A stretch of 60,000 nt of DNA, taken from Bolinopsis microptera. Its lineage: Eukaryota > Ctenophora > Tentaculata > Lobata > Bolinopsidae. Both the position numbers and the translations under genes were made by a program. Of the stretch, positions 1-12,493 are shown one piece after another. The notes under the pieces were generated by a model. That model ran no database searches and had not been told where the DNA came from. It saw only the letters and a list, made by a program, of their open reading frames with translations. The number at the start of each line of letters is the position of its first letter. Positions within the stretch are counted from its first letter, which is position 1. Where the stretch lies: NCBI RefSeq assembly GCF_026151205.1, contig NC_087078.1, forward strand, positions 13,687,118 through 13,747,117, in the 5' to 3' direction.

Positions 1-808
1 GATATGCAGACTCACTGTTGGAGTCTTCATAGTATGATATGCAGACTCGAACTTGTTGGAGTCGTCATAGTATGACATGCAGACTCTGTTGGAGTCCTCA
101 TAGTATAACATGCAGGCTCACTGTTGGAGTCCTCATAGTATGATATGCAGACTCACTGTTGGAGTCTTCATAGTATGATATGCAGACTCGAACTTGTTGG
201 AGTCGTCATAGTATGACATGCAGACTCTGTTGGAGTCTTCATAGTATAACATGCAGACTCTGTTGGAGTCCTCATAGTATGACATGCAGACTCGAACTTG
301 TTGGAGCCCTCATAGTATGACATGCATGCTCACTGTTGGAGTACTCATAGTATGACATGCAGGCTCACTGTTGGAGTCCTCATAGTATGACATGCAGACT
401 CTGTTGGAGTCGTCATAGTATGACATGCAGGCTCTGTTGGAGTCCTCATAGTATGACATGCAGGCTCACTGTTGGAGTCCTCATAGTATGACATGCAGGC
501 TCACTGTTGGAGCCTTCATAGTATGATATGCAGACTCGAACTTGTTGGAGTCCTCGTAGTATTACATGCAGACTCACTGTTGGAGTCGTCATAGTATGAC
601 ATGCAGACTCTGTTGGAGTCCTCATAGTATGACATGCAGACTCTGTTGGAGTCCTCATAGTATAACATGCAGACTCTGTTGGAGTTCTCATAGTATGACA
701 TGCAGACTCGAACTTGGAGTCCTCATAGTATGACATGCAGGCTCGAACTTGGGCCCTTTTGATGAGGACTCCACATAGATCTGTTGGAGTCGTCATAGTA
801 TGACATGC
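1..808. repeat. minisatellite, about 33-45 bp unit
   Basis: About 20 head-to-tail copies of a unit with the core TTGGAGTCCTCATAGTATGA followed by CATGCAGACTC. Units differ by short inserts (CACTG, GAACT) after GACTC. The array runs off the left edge. The long minus-strand open frames inside it only translate the repeat and are not genes. Confidence 0.95.
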
Positions 809-2000
809 ACGCGAAAATACACGCGAAGTTCCCAAACTAATATTGTTCTTACACTCGAATATCCGCCATGAGGTGATGCTAAGAGAAACATTGTCTGAAG
901 ATAATGGGGCTTATGCGGTAACTTTATCAAGTTATGTGCTATGACTTGAGTACACGTGCATTGGTGCACGCGTTTGAAATGAGAAGTCACTGGTCATAGC
1001 CGCATATTTCCATGGCTACCGACAAAAGTTAAACTATTGTTACAATTTTAAAAGTTAAACTATTTTTACAAACTTTAAAAAATGATACCTCATTGATCCA
1101 TTAGTTTGGATCTTAATTATCATACGGTAGAATTATACACTATCATATTACTGTTAAGTATAATTTATCCGTATAACACCTATTCGGAACATGGCGGCGA
1201 CTGTTTCAACTGAAAGATTCTCAAACTTGTATCATTTTAAAATCCACTGGCGCACAGTAGAAGCTTTAAACGAAGCGATGTGATTCCTCAAGATGTGTGG
1301 GTTACAAGGTCTCGAGGTATGGTTGAGACTAATGCCCAGAAATGGCAAGACAATTTTAAAAACGATTATCTTCTTGTGTTATAGTGCGGTTAACACAATT
1401 GTGTTATAATTTGCACAATTTTGCACTCTAGGATACTTAGAGTTGACAGTGTTCGTGCAGTTTAACTGACACTGGCTAAACTTATAAACGTGAGGGAATT
1501 TGTTATTCGCTTCCCGGTACGTGCAATAAATTACCACTTACGCAAGCTGAGGTGACTCTACCTCAGCTGCAATAACTGTTTGTTTGTTTGTTTGTTTGTT
1601 TGTTTATAGAACCGGTCTCCAATCTCGTATCGGAAAATGACTAAACTCAGGTCTGAGTGTGAATACGGGTGGTACCTGCAAGTGTGTTCATTAAGCGTTT
1701 AGAGTTCTGTAAAACTGCAGTTACAATTATTGTGCTAGAGTATTTTTAGTATATACGATCAATATCAGGTCTATTATATCCCTGCATGTTTCCAAAATTT
1801 GTAATCTCCAACTTTCTGCACAATGTACTGGAATGGTTTAAAAGAGGAAAAGAAAAATATATATATGTATAAAATTATTTACTCTTGTATGAAAACAATT
1901 ATTTAACGCTCTTAAGTTCCTGGACTCCGGAACCTAGGAGATGATTTTGGTAATGTTTGCATTTTTATATATAAAAATTATTGTAAAATTTAAGAGTCAA
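809..2000. other. no gene seen; short TTTG microsatellite
   Basis: AT-rich DNA without a convincing exon. A simple (TTTG)n run of about seven copies lies near 1578-1605. I see no transposon ends or RNA gene. Confidence 0.5.
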
Positions 2001-2001
2001 T

Positions 2002-2007
2002 TTTATT
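2002..2007 (-). terminator. polyadenylation signal AATAAA for the sulfotransferase
   Basis: The reverse strand reads AATAAA about 12 bases after the sulfotransferase stop codon, a normal place for the cleavage signal of a short 3' UTR. Confidence 0.45.
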
Positions 2008-2018
2008 TCAACTCTATT

Positions 2019-3115
2019 TCATTGTTTTGAATCATGTAAAGGTAACGGAAAATCTGGATGTTTAAAGTTACTATAGTCCATGAGAGCAAAGTCTATTCTA
2101 AAAATGTTATACAATTTCTCAATTGTGTTCTCGTCAATCTTTGAAAACCACTCCTTGGCATAAAGGGTTGATTTTTGAAGGCGAGGGTCCGATGATTCAT
2201 CATATGATCCTAGCAATGAGGTGCTCGCATTGATTCTACCCCAAACATCCTGACTTAAGGGTCCAGCATACTCAAGAGGGATAATATAATCGTATCTAGC
2301 TGCGGGTATACACAAAGTTCTGAATTGTTGGTGAAAATGTGGGTTACCCGATCCATTGTGGTTGACGAGCCATGAAGCAAACTCTGTAAACGTTGGATAT
2401 AACTTATCAAGTGCTTCCTCGTTAGTAATGCCTCTCATCTCTTTCACAATCTTTTCCCCTATAGACCGAAACGAACCTCCCTGAGTTTTCTCATCTGATA
2501 ATTTATCTCTGTAACCAGAAACCATTCTGGCCCAGGGGTTTCTGACCACGGTAAAACTGAAATCTTGTTGGAATTCTGAGGCGTTAAAGCAGTTCAATAT
2601 ATGTTCGGTATTCTGTGTTTGTTGCCAATTCCGCCGTGTACCTTTTTCACCTGAGTTGGACTTAGTTGGTTCTTGAGATCTCCGTTGGCGCGTAACAGGG
2701 CCTCAATCCAGTTGGAACATCCTGTCTTTGGAATTCCCGTGAAAATTGTTTTTATGTTCTCGAAATAATATGTTTGCTTTCCACAGTTTTCCCACATACT
2801 TGGTTGACTGTATTTTTGGTTCATTAAGGCCAGTGCTTTTTTAAACTGGTCTTGAGCCCATTTTTGAGAGGGTGGTTCCAAAACCGAAAGTGTTTCGTCT
2901 TCTAAAGAAGTGTGATTGACATTTTCTGAAGAAGATGCAGTCGATTCTACGTGAGAAGAATCAGAGGAAATCTTTGAAATAACAGTTTTTACATGAAGAT
3001 TGGAGACGTTTTTAGCTCGGTCAGGAAGCAGGAGAACGAATACCGCTGTAAGAGCAAAAATCGCAAGGAATATGTACCGTTTTTTAACTATAACAGATTG
3101 AACATCCTCTACCAT
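2019..3115 (-). CDS. carbohydrate sulfotransferase (sulfotransferase-2 family), one frameshift
   Basis: Golgi type II enzyme expected to move sulfate from PAPS to a glycan. The start at 3115 gives a short cytosolic tail, then one hydrophobic anchor (about residues 11-30, IFLAIFALTAVFVLLL) and a Ser/Thr-rich stem. The 5'-phosphosulfate loop is GIPKTGCSNW near residue 133; the 3'-phosphate motif is VRNPWARMVSGYRDK at the head of the second part. The two parts (3115-2594 and about 2600-2019) are in different frames and meet near 2595-2600, just where the family normally continues without a gap. Together they give about 365 residues, normal for the CHST8-14 type. There is no intron signal at the break, so it is either a real indel (recent pseudogene) or a sequence error. 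The rest of the frame is clean and no intron is seen. Confidence 0.85.
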
Positions 3116-5021
3116 TACTGCAATTAAAAATTAAAATAATCACACAAACAATGTTCAGTAGAATATACACACAATGTTGAACTAAAATGTTAGCCGTGAT
3201 TATTTGATAGATTTTAGGTAGTATTGCGTAAGATATATATATAGTATATATGCACCTCTTCCGATGGGGTGGAGATCCCCAGTCTAGACTCAGAGCCGGG
3301 AAATCACGTGGTTTGTGACGTGGTTTGTGACGTGGTTTGTGACAAGTTACTAGTTGTTGGTCATAAAGCTGGTAGAGATCTAGTGAGGATTAGAGTGGAG
3401 GTTAATGCGAGCAGACGGTCAACGAGTTGTTGAAGCATACCAGTGGAATAATTGAGTAAACACCTGAGGATCGAGTACCTTCAATTCTAGGAGGGGAGGG
3501 CAGTTAGTAGAGCCATGAACGGAACCTTATATAAGGTCCGATAGAGGGTCAGGAAGGCAGATTGAGTTTGCCCGATCCGATGGAGGGTGATTGATGCCGG
3601 ACGGTTATGGAGCCTGACCTGGGAGAGAGAGAGTTGTTGGGTTGTCCTATTGAAGGAGTTCTTGTTTATCTTATCGAAGGATGGTTGGTGGTTGGAACCT
3701 CTAACTCTGGTTGAGTTCTGGTTGGCCGGGAGAGGGATCGACAGTGGAAATAGTTCATGGGTCATGGTGTATTTAAGGTAGGAGTTCAGTGTGAATATAG
3801 ACAAGTATTGACGGCCAACTTTATAGTATGTCTGGATATAGTATGTGTATAGTGATTAGTGATTGTATTTCATGATGTGATATGTTATGGTAGGATAAGA
3901 GCATTAGATCGGTTTGCGTTTTTGGGCAATATAAGTCTGGTTAACTAGGAGTTAAAGCAGGAGTTTGTCGAATTATTCATTGAGTTGTTTTGTAACCATC
4001 GTTATTACTCTTGTTTTCGTTGTTCGTACCCTAAATTGCTACAAATAATCTACGAATCTGAAGCAAGTGGTGACTGCATACAAATGGCGCGAACGGTAGG
4101 ATCCTATTTTATTATAGGATAGATTGTTTGTAGTTTAATTAAGGTAGGGGGAGATTACTTATTATTCAAGAGTGAATTTACAGGCGGGAGGAGTATAGTT
4201 ACGTTATGTTGTAACATGAGTGTTGCCAGTCAGATTAGTGTCAGATTAGTTCAGTGCAAGAGCAGTAAATGAAGGCACGGTTAAGTGTGGAGTTTAAATG
4301 ATATTTTTGGGTTTCTTTCATCATGCAAGGGAAGGAAGGTTAGGTACCGGAGGGGCACAGGTTAAGAGGGGCTGAGGGGATATTTTGAGGAATATATGTC
4401 AGTCCGTTAAGGGATTGGATCGAGAGAATGTAATGATTATGATTATGATTATTTGAGGATGTATCGAGGGGGGTACGTGAGAAATTCATGGTTAACTGTG
4501 TATTATTTTAAGATTTAAGACGGCAGACTTGACATACTTTCAGCCACCAGAGCATCAGTGGGAGTGGCTGCCTGCTGAATCGTTCTGTTGTGTGTCAGAC
4601 TTGTTTTCTTTTTGTAGCGCTACGTATTTTTATATTATGGAAGATAGCGAGAGGGGGAGTTTGGAATGGGCTGGCGAAATTGTTTGTTTGGGGGCTGGCT
4701 TTTACACCAGTCAATGTTTACTCAAAATATATAATAATTGTAATAATCAATATTAATCCCCGAAGGGCACGCAAATTACATGTTATCGAACTCATAGTTA
4801 TTTCGTCTAGATTTATCAGTTGATTCTGGTGACCCTGATCTGCAAACACATTTAAAAGCTTAAACGTTTATATAAAATTCTTTACTTGATAATAATGTCG
4901 TAGGTGTTTTATCAGTATAGGTTTGCGCTAGTTGGCAGTGAAATATGGAATGTGCTGTCAGGATGGCACGATAAGTGATTTAGATGGGACACTGATATAA
5001 TAGTGAAAGTTGGTTATTAGG
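3116..5021 (+). other. intergenic; possible LTR-retrotransposon leader
   Basis: A direct triplet of GTGGTTTGTGAC lies at 3305-3345. Near 4060-4110 the sequence ...GACTGCATACA is followed by ATGGCGCGAACGG, which resembles the end of an LTR followed by a tRNA primer-binding site (TGG start) in Gypsy-like elements, and a TATATAA box lies at about 3529. No second LTR, gag or pol is present, so this would be a solo or 5' remnant. Weak call. Confidence 0.22.
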
Positions 5022-6680
5022 TTATTCTCGGTAGTTGATTTGTTGAGTGCCTGATCTTGCTGATTTACGTAGCCCGGGTAAATTATGTAACAGAAAAGTT
5101 GGCCATTCTTCATCGTTTCCTGAGCTTTGTAGTTCTATCATTACACGCTTTGCTGATTTCTTATAAATGCTTATTGAGAAAATGCTAGATGGGCAAGTTA
5201 TGCGACTAATGTTGTGCTCGGTAATAGCTAATATAGGACCTTTATACAGAACACTAGCGCGTAGATCTGGTTGAGAGTACGTTGTTAGCCAGTCGATATT
5301 GTCGTCATAAGACGTGCCATACTTTGGTAAATCGGGAGGAAATAAGTCTTTTATCGACGACGGCAGAAGGCCAGGCATGTAATTCATCTTGTGCATCAGA
5401 GTCAGAGCATTTTTTATGATTACCCCGTGTACAGTTAATATTTCGTACTCTTTAAACGTAGCTTTAGTATGATCCGGAAGTTTACCATCTTTGTAATAGT
5501 AATTCACGTAACCCGGCATAACTGCTCGTATTCCCTGTTTTTGTTTAGTGAACAGTGAGTCAATATGAGATTTTGCAGCAAAACCCCAAACGAGCGAACA
5601 GAAATTTAAGTGAGATTGTACAAAACTTTGGAAGATCTGTAAGCGTGCTTTGATTGGTAATTTGCGTTTTATTTTGAACATAACACCTATAAACCGTGAC
5701 ATTTTTGTTTTGACAGCTCGAATGTGGCTGTCCCAGTTTAGTTTGTCGTCGACGATAACTCCTAAAAATCTGGCCTCCGTTTTGCGTTCAATAGGAGTGT
5801 TGTCAATTCTTACCTGTAGAGACGATAGGTCTACCCGTCTTTTTGAAAATATAGCAAGTCTTCTTCAAATTAAGAGCTAAGCCGTTTGAGTAAACCCATT
5901 TTATCAAAACATCAGTGAGGTGGTCGATTTTGGATACAATTTCTTGTATATTTGATCCGGTGATAATTATATTTGCGTCGTCTGCGTATAATATAAATTT
6001 AGCTAAGTTACTGATTCCTGGTAAGTCATTGATATATATAACGAAAAGCAGGGGGCCTAATATGCTACCTTGTGGAACACCGTATACCATAGATTCTAAT
6101 GATGAATTGGAGCCGTTCAAGGAGACAAATTGACTGCGACCATTAAGGTATGACTCGAACCATTTCAAGGCAATGCCGCGAATACCGTAATGCTCAAGTT
6201 TCCTGAGTAATGTCGCGTGATCTAGGACGTCAAATGCCTTACTATAGTCTAAAAGTAATAGTAGTGTTATTTGGTTCTTATTTAGGGAATGCAGAATGGA
6301 GCTCTGAGCATTGAGAAGCGCATGCTCGCATGATCTTCCTGGTCGGAATCCGTATTGATTCTCGAATAATGAGTTATTCTTGTCGAGAAATTCTAGTACC
6401 CGCCTGTGCATGAGTTTTCGTAAATTTTAGAGAACGAGCCCAAAAGCGAGATAGGTCTATAATTTGCTACGTCGAGTTTGGAACCTCCTTTGTGTATAGG
6501 TGTAACTTTTGCGGTTTTCAGAGCTTTAGGGAAAGTTCCCTCTGCAAAAGATGTGTTGACTACTGATGCAAAGGTACATACAAAATTTGGGCATGTACTA
6601 GCTATTTTCAAAGGCTCAATTTTTGAGTCGAGAGTTGCCTTATTTTTGAGTTGGAGAGACGTGATGTCACTAGTGAATTA
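5022..6680 (-). mobile_element. non-LTR retrotransposon (LINE) reverse transcriptase, 5'-truncated and frameshifted
   Basis: Three minus-strand open frames in series (6611-6393, 6411-5803, 5702-5022) read as one degenerate LINE ORF2. Seen: the finger region KVTPIHKGG..NYRPISLL; QYGFRPGRSCEHALL; DYSKAFDVLDH; the primer-grip side GVPQGSILGPLLFVIYINDL; the catalytic box FILYADDANI; and a C-terminal thumb/connection part ending near 5022. The set is typical of the Jockey/CR1/L2 group. No endonuclease domain lies upstream of 6680, so the copy is 5'-truncated. Two frame changes (about 6400 and 5800-5700) make it dead. Clade assignment would need a tree. Confidence 0.9.
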
Positions 6681-7239
6681 AAGAAGTGTATTAGTTCGAA
6701 AACGTGGTACGTTTTGAGTGCGTTTTAAAATTTGAGGAGTGCCGGGGTATGGTATTTTCTATGATGAAAGAAACTATTTATAATACTGATTTTTATGTGA
6801 AGAATGTAATGAATTAGCAGGTCGGTTATTCGAATATGATGATACGAAAGCAGTTTTGAGAAAAAAGTCAAGGAGGGACTGTGTGAGACACTGGTTTAAT
6901 AATGAGAGTCAAAGCCGAGAAATACAGGACTGAGAAATGAAATGGACAGAGAGTATGGTATTAAGTAAAGGTAATGTTGTATGGTATGGAGTTAGTGCAA
7001 GATAGAAAGCTATGGTTGTATTGGTGTGCACTTGAAACATTTATATTATATATTATGTTACGTCTGAGCCGTGTGTTTACTATAACAAGAACACCTGGAG
7101 CTGAGCCATGATCTAAGTTCCATATAGAGTGGCTATTGTTACATGTTCAGTTATAGTTTGCGAGTTTTTAAAAGTATTTAATTTCCTCTATTAAACGAGG
7201 TAGCGGTTGTTTGCTCGTTTGCTTATTTTGCTTGTTTTA
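6681..7239. other. no gene seen
   Basis: AT-rich spacer between the LINE remnant and the 7.2-kb minisatellite. No exon, RNA gene or element end recognised. Confidence 0.4.
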
Positions 7240-7990
7240 CATATGGATCTACTCAGAGACAAGGCGGTGGCAATAATAGTGGTAACTAGTAGAAATACTA
7301 GTGAAACGTGGTGAACGGTTATAAATAGTGTAAATACTATTCAAGCATGGGGACTGGTGCAGTGATAAATAGTGGAAATACTATTTATATTGGAGCATGG
7401 TGAGAGGTGATAAATAGTGGAAATACTATTGGAGCATGGCGAGAGGGGATAAATAGTGGAAATACTATTGGAGCATGGTGAGAGAGGATAAATAGTGGAA
7501 ATACTATTGGAGCATGGCGAGAGGGGATAAATAGTGGAAATACTATTGGAACATGGTCACATGGTGAGCGGTGATAAATAGTGGAATTACTATTGGAGCC
7601 TGGTGAGAGGGGATAAAAAGTGGAAATACTATTGTCGAGCATGGTGAGAGAGGATAAATAGTGGAAATAATTTTTGAGCATGGTGAGAGAGGATAAATAG
7701 TAGAAATACTATTGGAGCATGGTGAGAGGGGATAAATAGTGGAAATACTATTGGAACATGGTCACATGGTGAGCGGTGATAAATAGTGGAATTACTATTG
7801 GAGCATGGTGAGAGGGGATTAAAAGTGGAAATACTATTGTCGAGCATGGTGAGAGAGGATAAATAGTGGAAATACTTTTGGAGCATGGTGAGAGGTGATA
7901 AATAGTGGAATTACTATTAGAGCATGGCGAGAGGTGATAATAGTGGAATTACTATTGGAACATGGTCACATGGTGACGGGTGAGAGGTGG
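7240..7990. repeat. minisatellite, about 39 bp unit
   Basis: About 18 copies of GAGCATGGTGAGAGGGGATA followed by AATAGTGGAAATACTATTG. Inside the unit AATAGTGGAAATACTATT is an imperfect dyad. A longer unit (insert ACATGGTCAC) recurs at about 7550, 7757 and 7960, which suggests a higher-order duplication. Confidence 0.92.
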
Positions 7991-9715
7991 TATTAGAAAG
8001 AGACAAATGGATGCATTAGGAGATATTGCAGTGGCAGTACTAGTGGTAACTAGTGGAAATATTATTAGGATGTGGTAAAAGGTCATATAGGAATGAGACA
8101 CACGATTGGAGGACATCTAGAGGGATGTGTTGGAGACTGGTTTAAGGAAGCATGGAAGGATGTTTTGGAGATTAATTGTAAGAGACTGGAAAGGCTCATT
8201 AAATATTAGAGGAAACATGGAAGGGTGCATTGGGGACAGATTGGAGGAGACATGGAAGGACGTATCGGAGACAAATTGTTGGAGACCTAAAGGGATGCAG
8301 TGGAGAAAGATTGAATGAAACATGGAAGGATGCATCAGAGACAAATTTGAGGAGACTGGAAAAGGTGCTTTGAAGACAGATTGGACGAATTATGGAAGGA
8401 TGCTTTGGAGACAAGTTGGAGAAGACGTGAAAAGATGTTGGAGACAAATTGGAGGAAACATGAAAGGATGCATTAGTGACAAATTGAAAGAGACTGTAAA
8501 CAAAGCATTAAGGACAGATTGGCGGGGACATGGAAGGATGCATTGGAGACAAATTAGAGGAAACCTGAAAGGATGCAGGAGACAGATTGGGGGAAACATG
8601 GAAGGATGCATTACAGACATTTGAAGAAAACACAAGGAGACATTGGAAGGAGACATTGGAAGGGAATACAAGGAGACAAAAACGTGGACGGAGACACGTG
8701 GACGGAGACACGTGGATACATTGGAAGGAGACATATGGATAGTATTGGAAACATTGCATTGGCAATACTAGTAGTAAATAGTGGAAACACTATTTGAACA
8801 TGGGGAGGGATGACTTTGCATAACGTGTAGAATGTGGTGAGTGGGGCAGAGCATTAAACATCATTCCAGGGTAAATCTAGAAGGAGAAACATTAGAAGGA
8901 GGCACGCAAACATTGGAAAAAGACACGTGAAGACATTAATAGGAGACATATGGAGACATTGCGGTAGCAATACTACTACTAGTGGTAAATAGTGGAAATA
9001 ATATTGGAACATGGCGAGTGGTGATTAAGCATTAAACATCATTCCAGGGTAAATCTCAAAGGAGAAACATTTGAAGGAGATACGAGGAGACATTAGAAGG
9101 AGACCCGTGGAAGAAGACAAGCAGATACTTTGGAAGGAGATATGGGGACTGGGGAGACATTGGATTTGGAAGACATTGAAAGGAGATATTGGAAGGAAAC
9201 ACATAAATCCATCTGGAAACATTGCGGTGGCAATAATAGTGGTAAATAGTGGAAATAATATCGGAGCATGGTGAGTGGTGACAGAGCATTAAACATCATT
9301 CCAGGGTAAATCTCGAAGGAGAAACATTTGAAGGAGAAACGAGAACACATTATAAGCTTATAAGGAGACCCGTGGAAGAAGACACGCAGATACTTTGGAA
9401 GGAGATATGGGGATACATTGGAAGACATTGAAAGGAGACATTGGAAGGAGACACATGTAGACATTGGAAGGAGACACGCAGACACGTTGAAAGGAATGAG
9501 ACACGGGGAAACATCAAAAGAAGACATATGGAGACATTGGAAGGAGAAATGCAGAGACGTTGGAAGAAGACACGTGGAGACATTGAAAGGAGACACTGGA
9601 AGGAGACACGTGGAGAAATTGGAAAACAATTCGGGATGACATTGCATAACGTGTAGAATGTGGTGAGGGGGGTAGAGCATTAAACATTCCAGGGTAAATC
9701 TAGAAGGAGAAACAA
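7991..9715. repeat. degenerate composite array of GGAGACA-type units
   Basis: First (8100-8640) units of about 30 bp containing GGAAGGATGCATTGGAGACA, then (8640-9620) units of about 15 bp such as CATTGGAAGGAGACACGTGG. A block GAGCATTAAACATCATTCCAGGGTAAATCT recurs near 8850, 9030, 9285 and 9680 and separates sub-arrays. The boundary sequence GTGGAAATA(A/C)TATT is shared with the 7.2-kb array, so the two probably have one origin. Open frames here are repeat translations. Confidence 0.85.
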
Positions 9716-10049
9716 GCTGCAATAACTAGGATGTGTTCAATTTACCACTACGTACGAGCTAGTTGCTTAGTGATTACGATGAATCATTCTATAATCTGTC
9801 CAGGAATAAACCTGGATAATGGCAATGTGCCAACAGGAGGGAGATATTAACACTATTATCCAACTTATTAGAATGAAATCAGCATCTCACTAGTCAATTA
9901 TACATATGTCAAAGTTAGTGAATAGTGATAATATATTGATGTTATCGAAACTGATAAAATGAGGGTATAATGTCTGTTGATGTAATTGAGGGATAAAGAA
10001 ATGAACTGTCCAAGTGTCCATCAATTGAACAAATCTCACTCAGAAATGT
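9716..10049. other. no gene seen
   Basis: Short AT-rich spacer before the TTAA-flanked element. Nothing recognisable. Confidence 0.4.
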
Positions 10050-10053
10050 TTAA

Positions 10054-12068
10054 AGGACCAGTTAACTGAAAAAAAAGTTATCCTCATATTTTGACAGATT
10101 GTGACAAATAGCAAACTAAGCAACGAGTCGAAATTCCTAAATCTCTAACTGCTCTCTAACGCGTGTAATTAGCGTTTGTATTATTTTGGCGATGACGTCA
10201 TAAAGTCCCTTGCGCGCACAGAGTAGCTCGTGAGACTGTATTTTACAGGTAGAAAATGGACATAATACAATGTTTCTCCCCCAAATAACTCGAAAAGTAA
10301 GTATTTTAGGGTACATGTTGCTTCATAAGTTGTATATAAACATGGCCATTCTGCACAATTTGCACTCATTCAAAAATCTGTAGGGCCTTGATAGCCCAAT
10401 TTACGAGATGCCCATATTTTAGCATGATTTCTGGAACCGAAAATCAGTTTTTCGCCAATAACTGAAAAAGTAAGCACTTTAAGGCATATGTTTGTTCGTA
10501 AGTCATATATTAATATGCTAATTGCGGTTCTTTTGCACCCTGTCTAAAGACTCTATCACGATCCTATCGAAAATGGGCTCAGCACCACGCCCAAAATTGT
10601 TTTTGGCAAATTTCTCGAAAAGTAAGGATTTTAGGCCATGTGTTGCTCAGTAACTCCTATATAAACATGCATATGCCGCTTGGTTTAAGCCTATTTAGAA
10701 GTCTCTACGACCTTCAGAAGTAAGGGGTCGGTTACGTTATTGGGTCAATATGGGCGTGGCCCTCCTGGGTTTTCTCCACGGTCAAAAAATGTCTCCAAAC
10801 GAAAATCGTTTATTCATACCTTCAGGAAGGTCTGTGCAAAGTTTCGTGAGTATTTGAACATTTGCAGGTTCATTTCCATAAATGTCCATAAATGACTGGA
10901 CTACACAACTTTAGAGGTAACTTTAGAGAAACTCATAAGTCATTTATCTCAAATTAAGCTGTTAGTGTCCATGATCAACCTGTGGCGACAATGTTTAACG
11001 TGAAATGTAAAAATCAGGAGTAATATAAAAAGTGTATTTTTAGATTAAAGTGCTAGCTCATAGTTTTAGAATTGTATAGATTAACGTTGGTCGTTTAGCC
11101 ATCTAACAATCGATCGTGCCGTAATATATGGCCAGAGAATAATAGGGTCTTGGAAATTCTATAGTTGTTCAGTGGGTCGATTGACTGAACACGTTTGCAC
11201 TTGGTATTTAAACTTACCAGTAGTTTATTTATGTTATGTACCGATGATAATGCAATTAGGATAACAACTAGGTAAGCCGTAAGTCTAATTCAAAACACAC
11301 CGTACACACCAATCAGTATTACTATTTGGTAGACCGGGTATTTTGGCGGGAATTCTGTTTCCACGGCACTGTTCTGATAGAAGCTACTTCTACTAATGGT
11401 CCTAGAGGAACGGCCGTAAAGTAGCCAGACTTCTTGTCTCCTGTACTGGCTGACACATGTGGATTAAAGTTAGAAATTCCGCTATGATATAAATATAATT
11501 GCTCTCGATATTGAACAAACTCCTACTTATCTAGATCCTTTCTAAATTCGTTAGAGTTTCATGGACTGGGGAAAAATAATCGGTACAGTCTCCCTGCTTG
11601 TGTAATTAAGCAATGAAAACAATCCAAAATTATCACATTATATGACATAAGTTGTAATAGCAGAAACTTTCTAACCGTACATTCACCCGCCACTGTTCAA
11701 GAAATTATGTCACTGTTTAAAATCATGACGTGAGCACTGTACATACAATCAGCTATTCCTTTAGTTAGGATGATAGCCAAAACTATAAGGATTTTGGGGA
11801 ACTAGGGTAATAGTCATAATTCTAAAATTTGAGTGAGTTACACGTGTTTTATTGACTCGGATAAACATTTGCAATGTATTACGCTATGCAAGTGCGCACT
11901 GAGGGACTTTATGACGTCACGACGCCACAGCTTATTATTGCAATAACACGCGTTACACGTACGCTAGAGAATTGGTTCTTTCGGCGATACGATTCTTTAC
12001 CAGTTTGTCACAGCTGATTTAAATCTTAGCCAAATTGGAGACTACAAATTTTTCAGTTAACTGGTCCT
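10054..12068. mobile_element. 2.0-kb non-autonomous TIR element with TTAA target duplication
   Basis: The left end AGGACCAGTTAACTGAA and the right end TTCAGTTAACTGGTCCT are inverted copies, each flanked by TTAA (10050-10053 and 12069-12072). The terminal repeats continue, diverged, for about 190 bp and share ATGACGTCATAAAGTCCCT. A TTAA duplication is the mark of piggyBac-type insertion, but the terminal bases are not the usual CCC start, so the superfamily stays open. No transposase is present. Inside, three degenerate units of about 170 bp (from about 10270, 10446 and 10600) each start with a (T)TTTCGCCAATAACTCGAAAAGTAAG-like motif. Confidence 0.75.
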
Positions 12069-12072
12069 TTAA

Positions 12073-12493
12073 AAGGCTGTGGGAGGTGGATCTGTACCTG
12101 GAAACATAATATTAGTGGTACAGATGTTTAGTAATTATCTGTAAATTATGCATGAACTATAGCTATAGCTCAGGGGGAATCCCTATAGTCAAGTGATAAG
12201 CTAACAATGTGATGGTTATATGTTGAACACTATTCGATTAAAGGTAGGTTGGTTCTGGTGGCGCTTCTATGATCTTTTGACTGCGAATGGTCAGTAATAA
12301 TTCTATTGTGGAAATGTTCTATTTAATTGACGTATTATATAATATTTTTAGGGTTGCGATTAATTTCCTGTACTTTAATACGGTTTAGAGATGTACGACT
12401 CATTTGGTATCAATCTGAACTTAGTCACAATTCACAAGTAAAACAATTTGTATATTTGAATAGAATGTAAAATATCAATGACAGCCGTGAGAA
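12073..12493. other. probable 3' flank of the Lys-rich gene; nothing else seen
   Basis: AT-rich sequence between the TTAA element and the minus-strand Lys-rich gene. No clear AATAAA on the minus strand close to the stop. Confidence 0.35.

Noticed and set aside
446-835. Minus-strand open frame of 129 codons
   Set aside because: Pure translation of the 1-0.8 kb minisatellite (ESACHTMRTPT repeats).
7385-7886. Open frames of 85-98 codons on the minus strand
   Set aside because: Repeat-unit translations of the 39-bp array; no start context or domain.
8100-9722. Several open frames up to 209 codons on both strands
   Set aside because: Low-complexity translations of the GGAGACA array, with no splice or promoter support.
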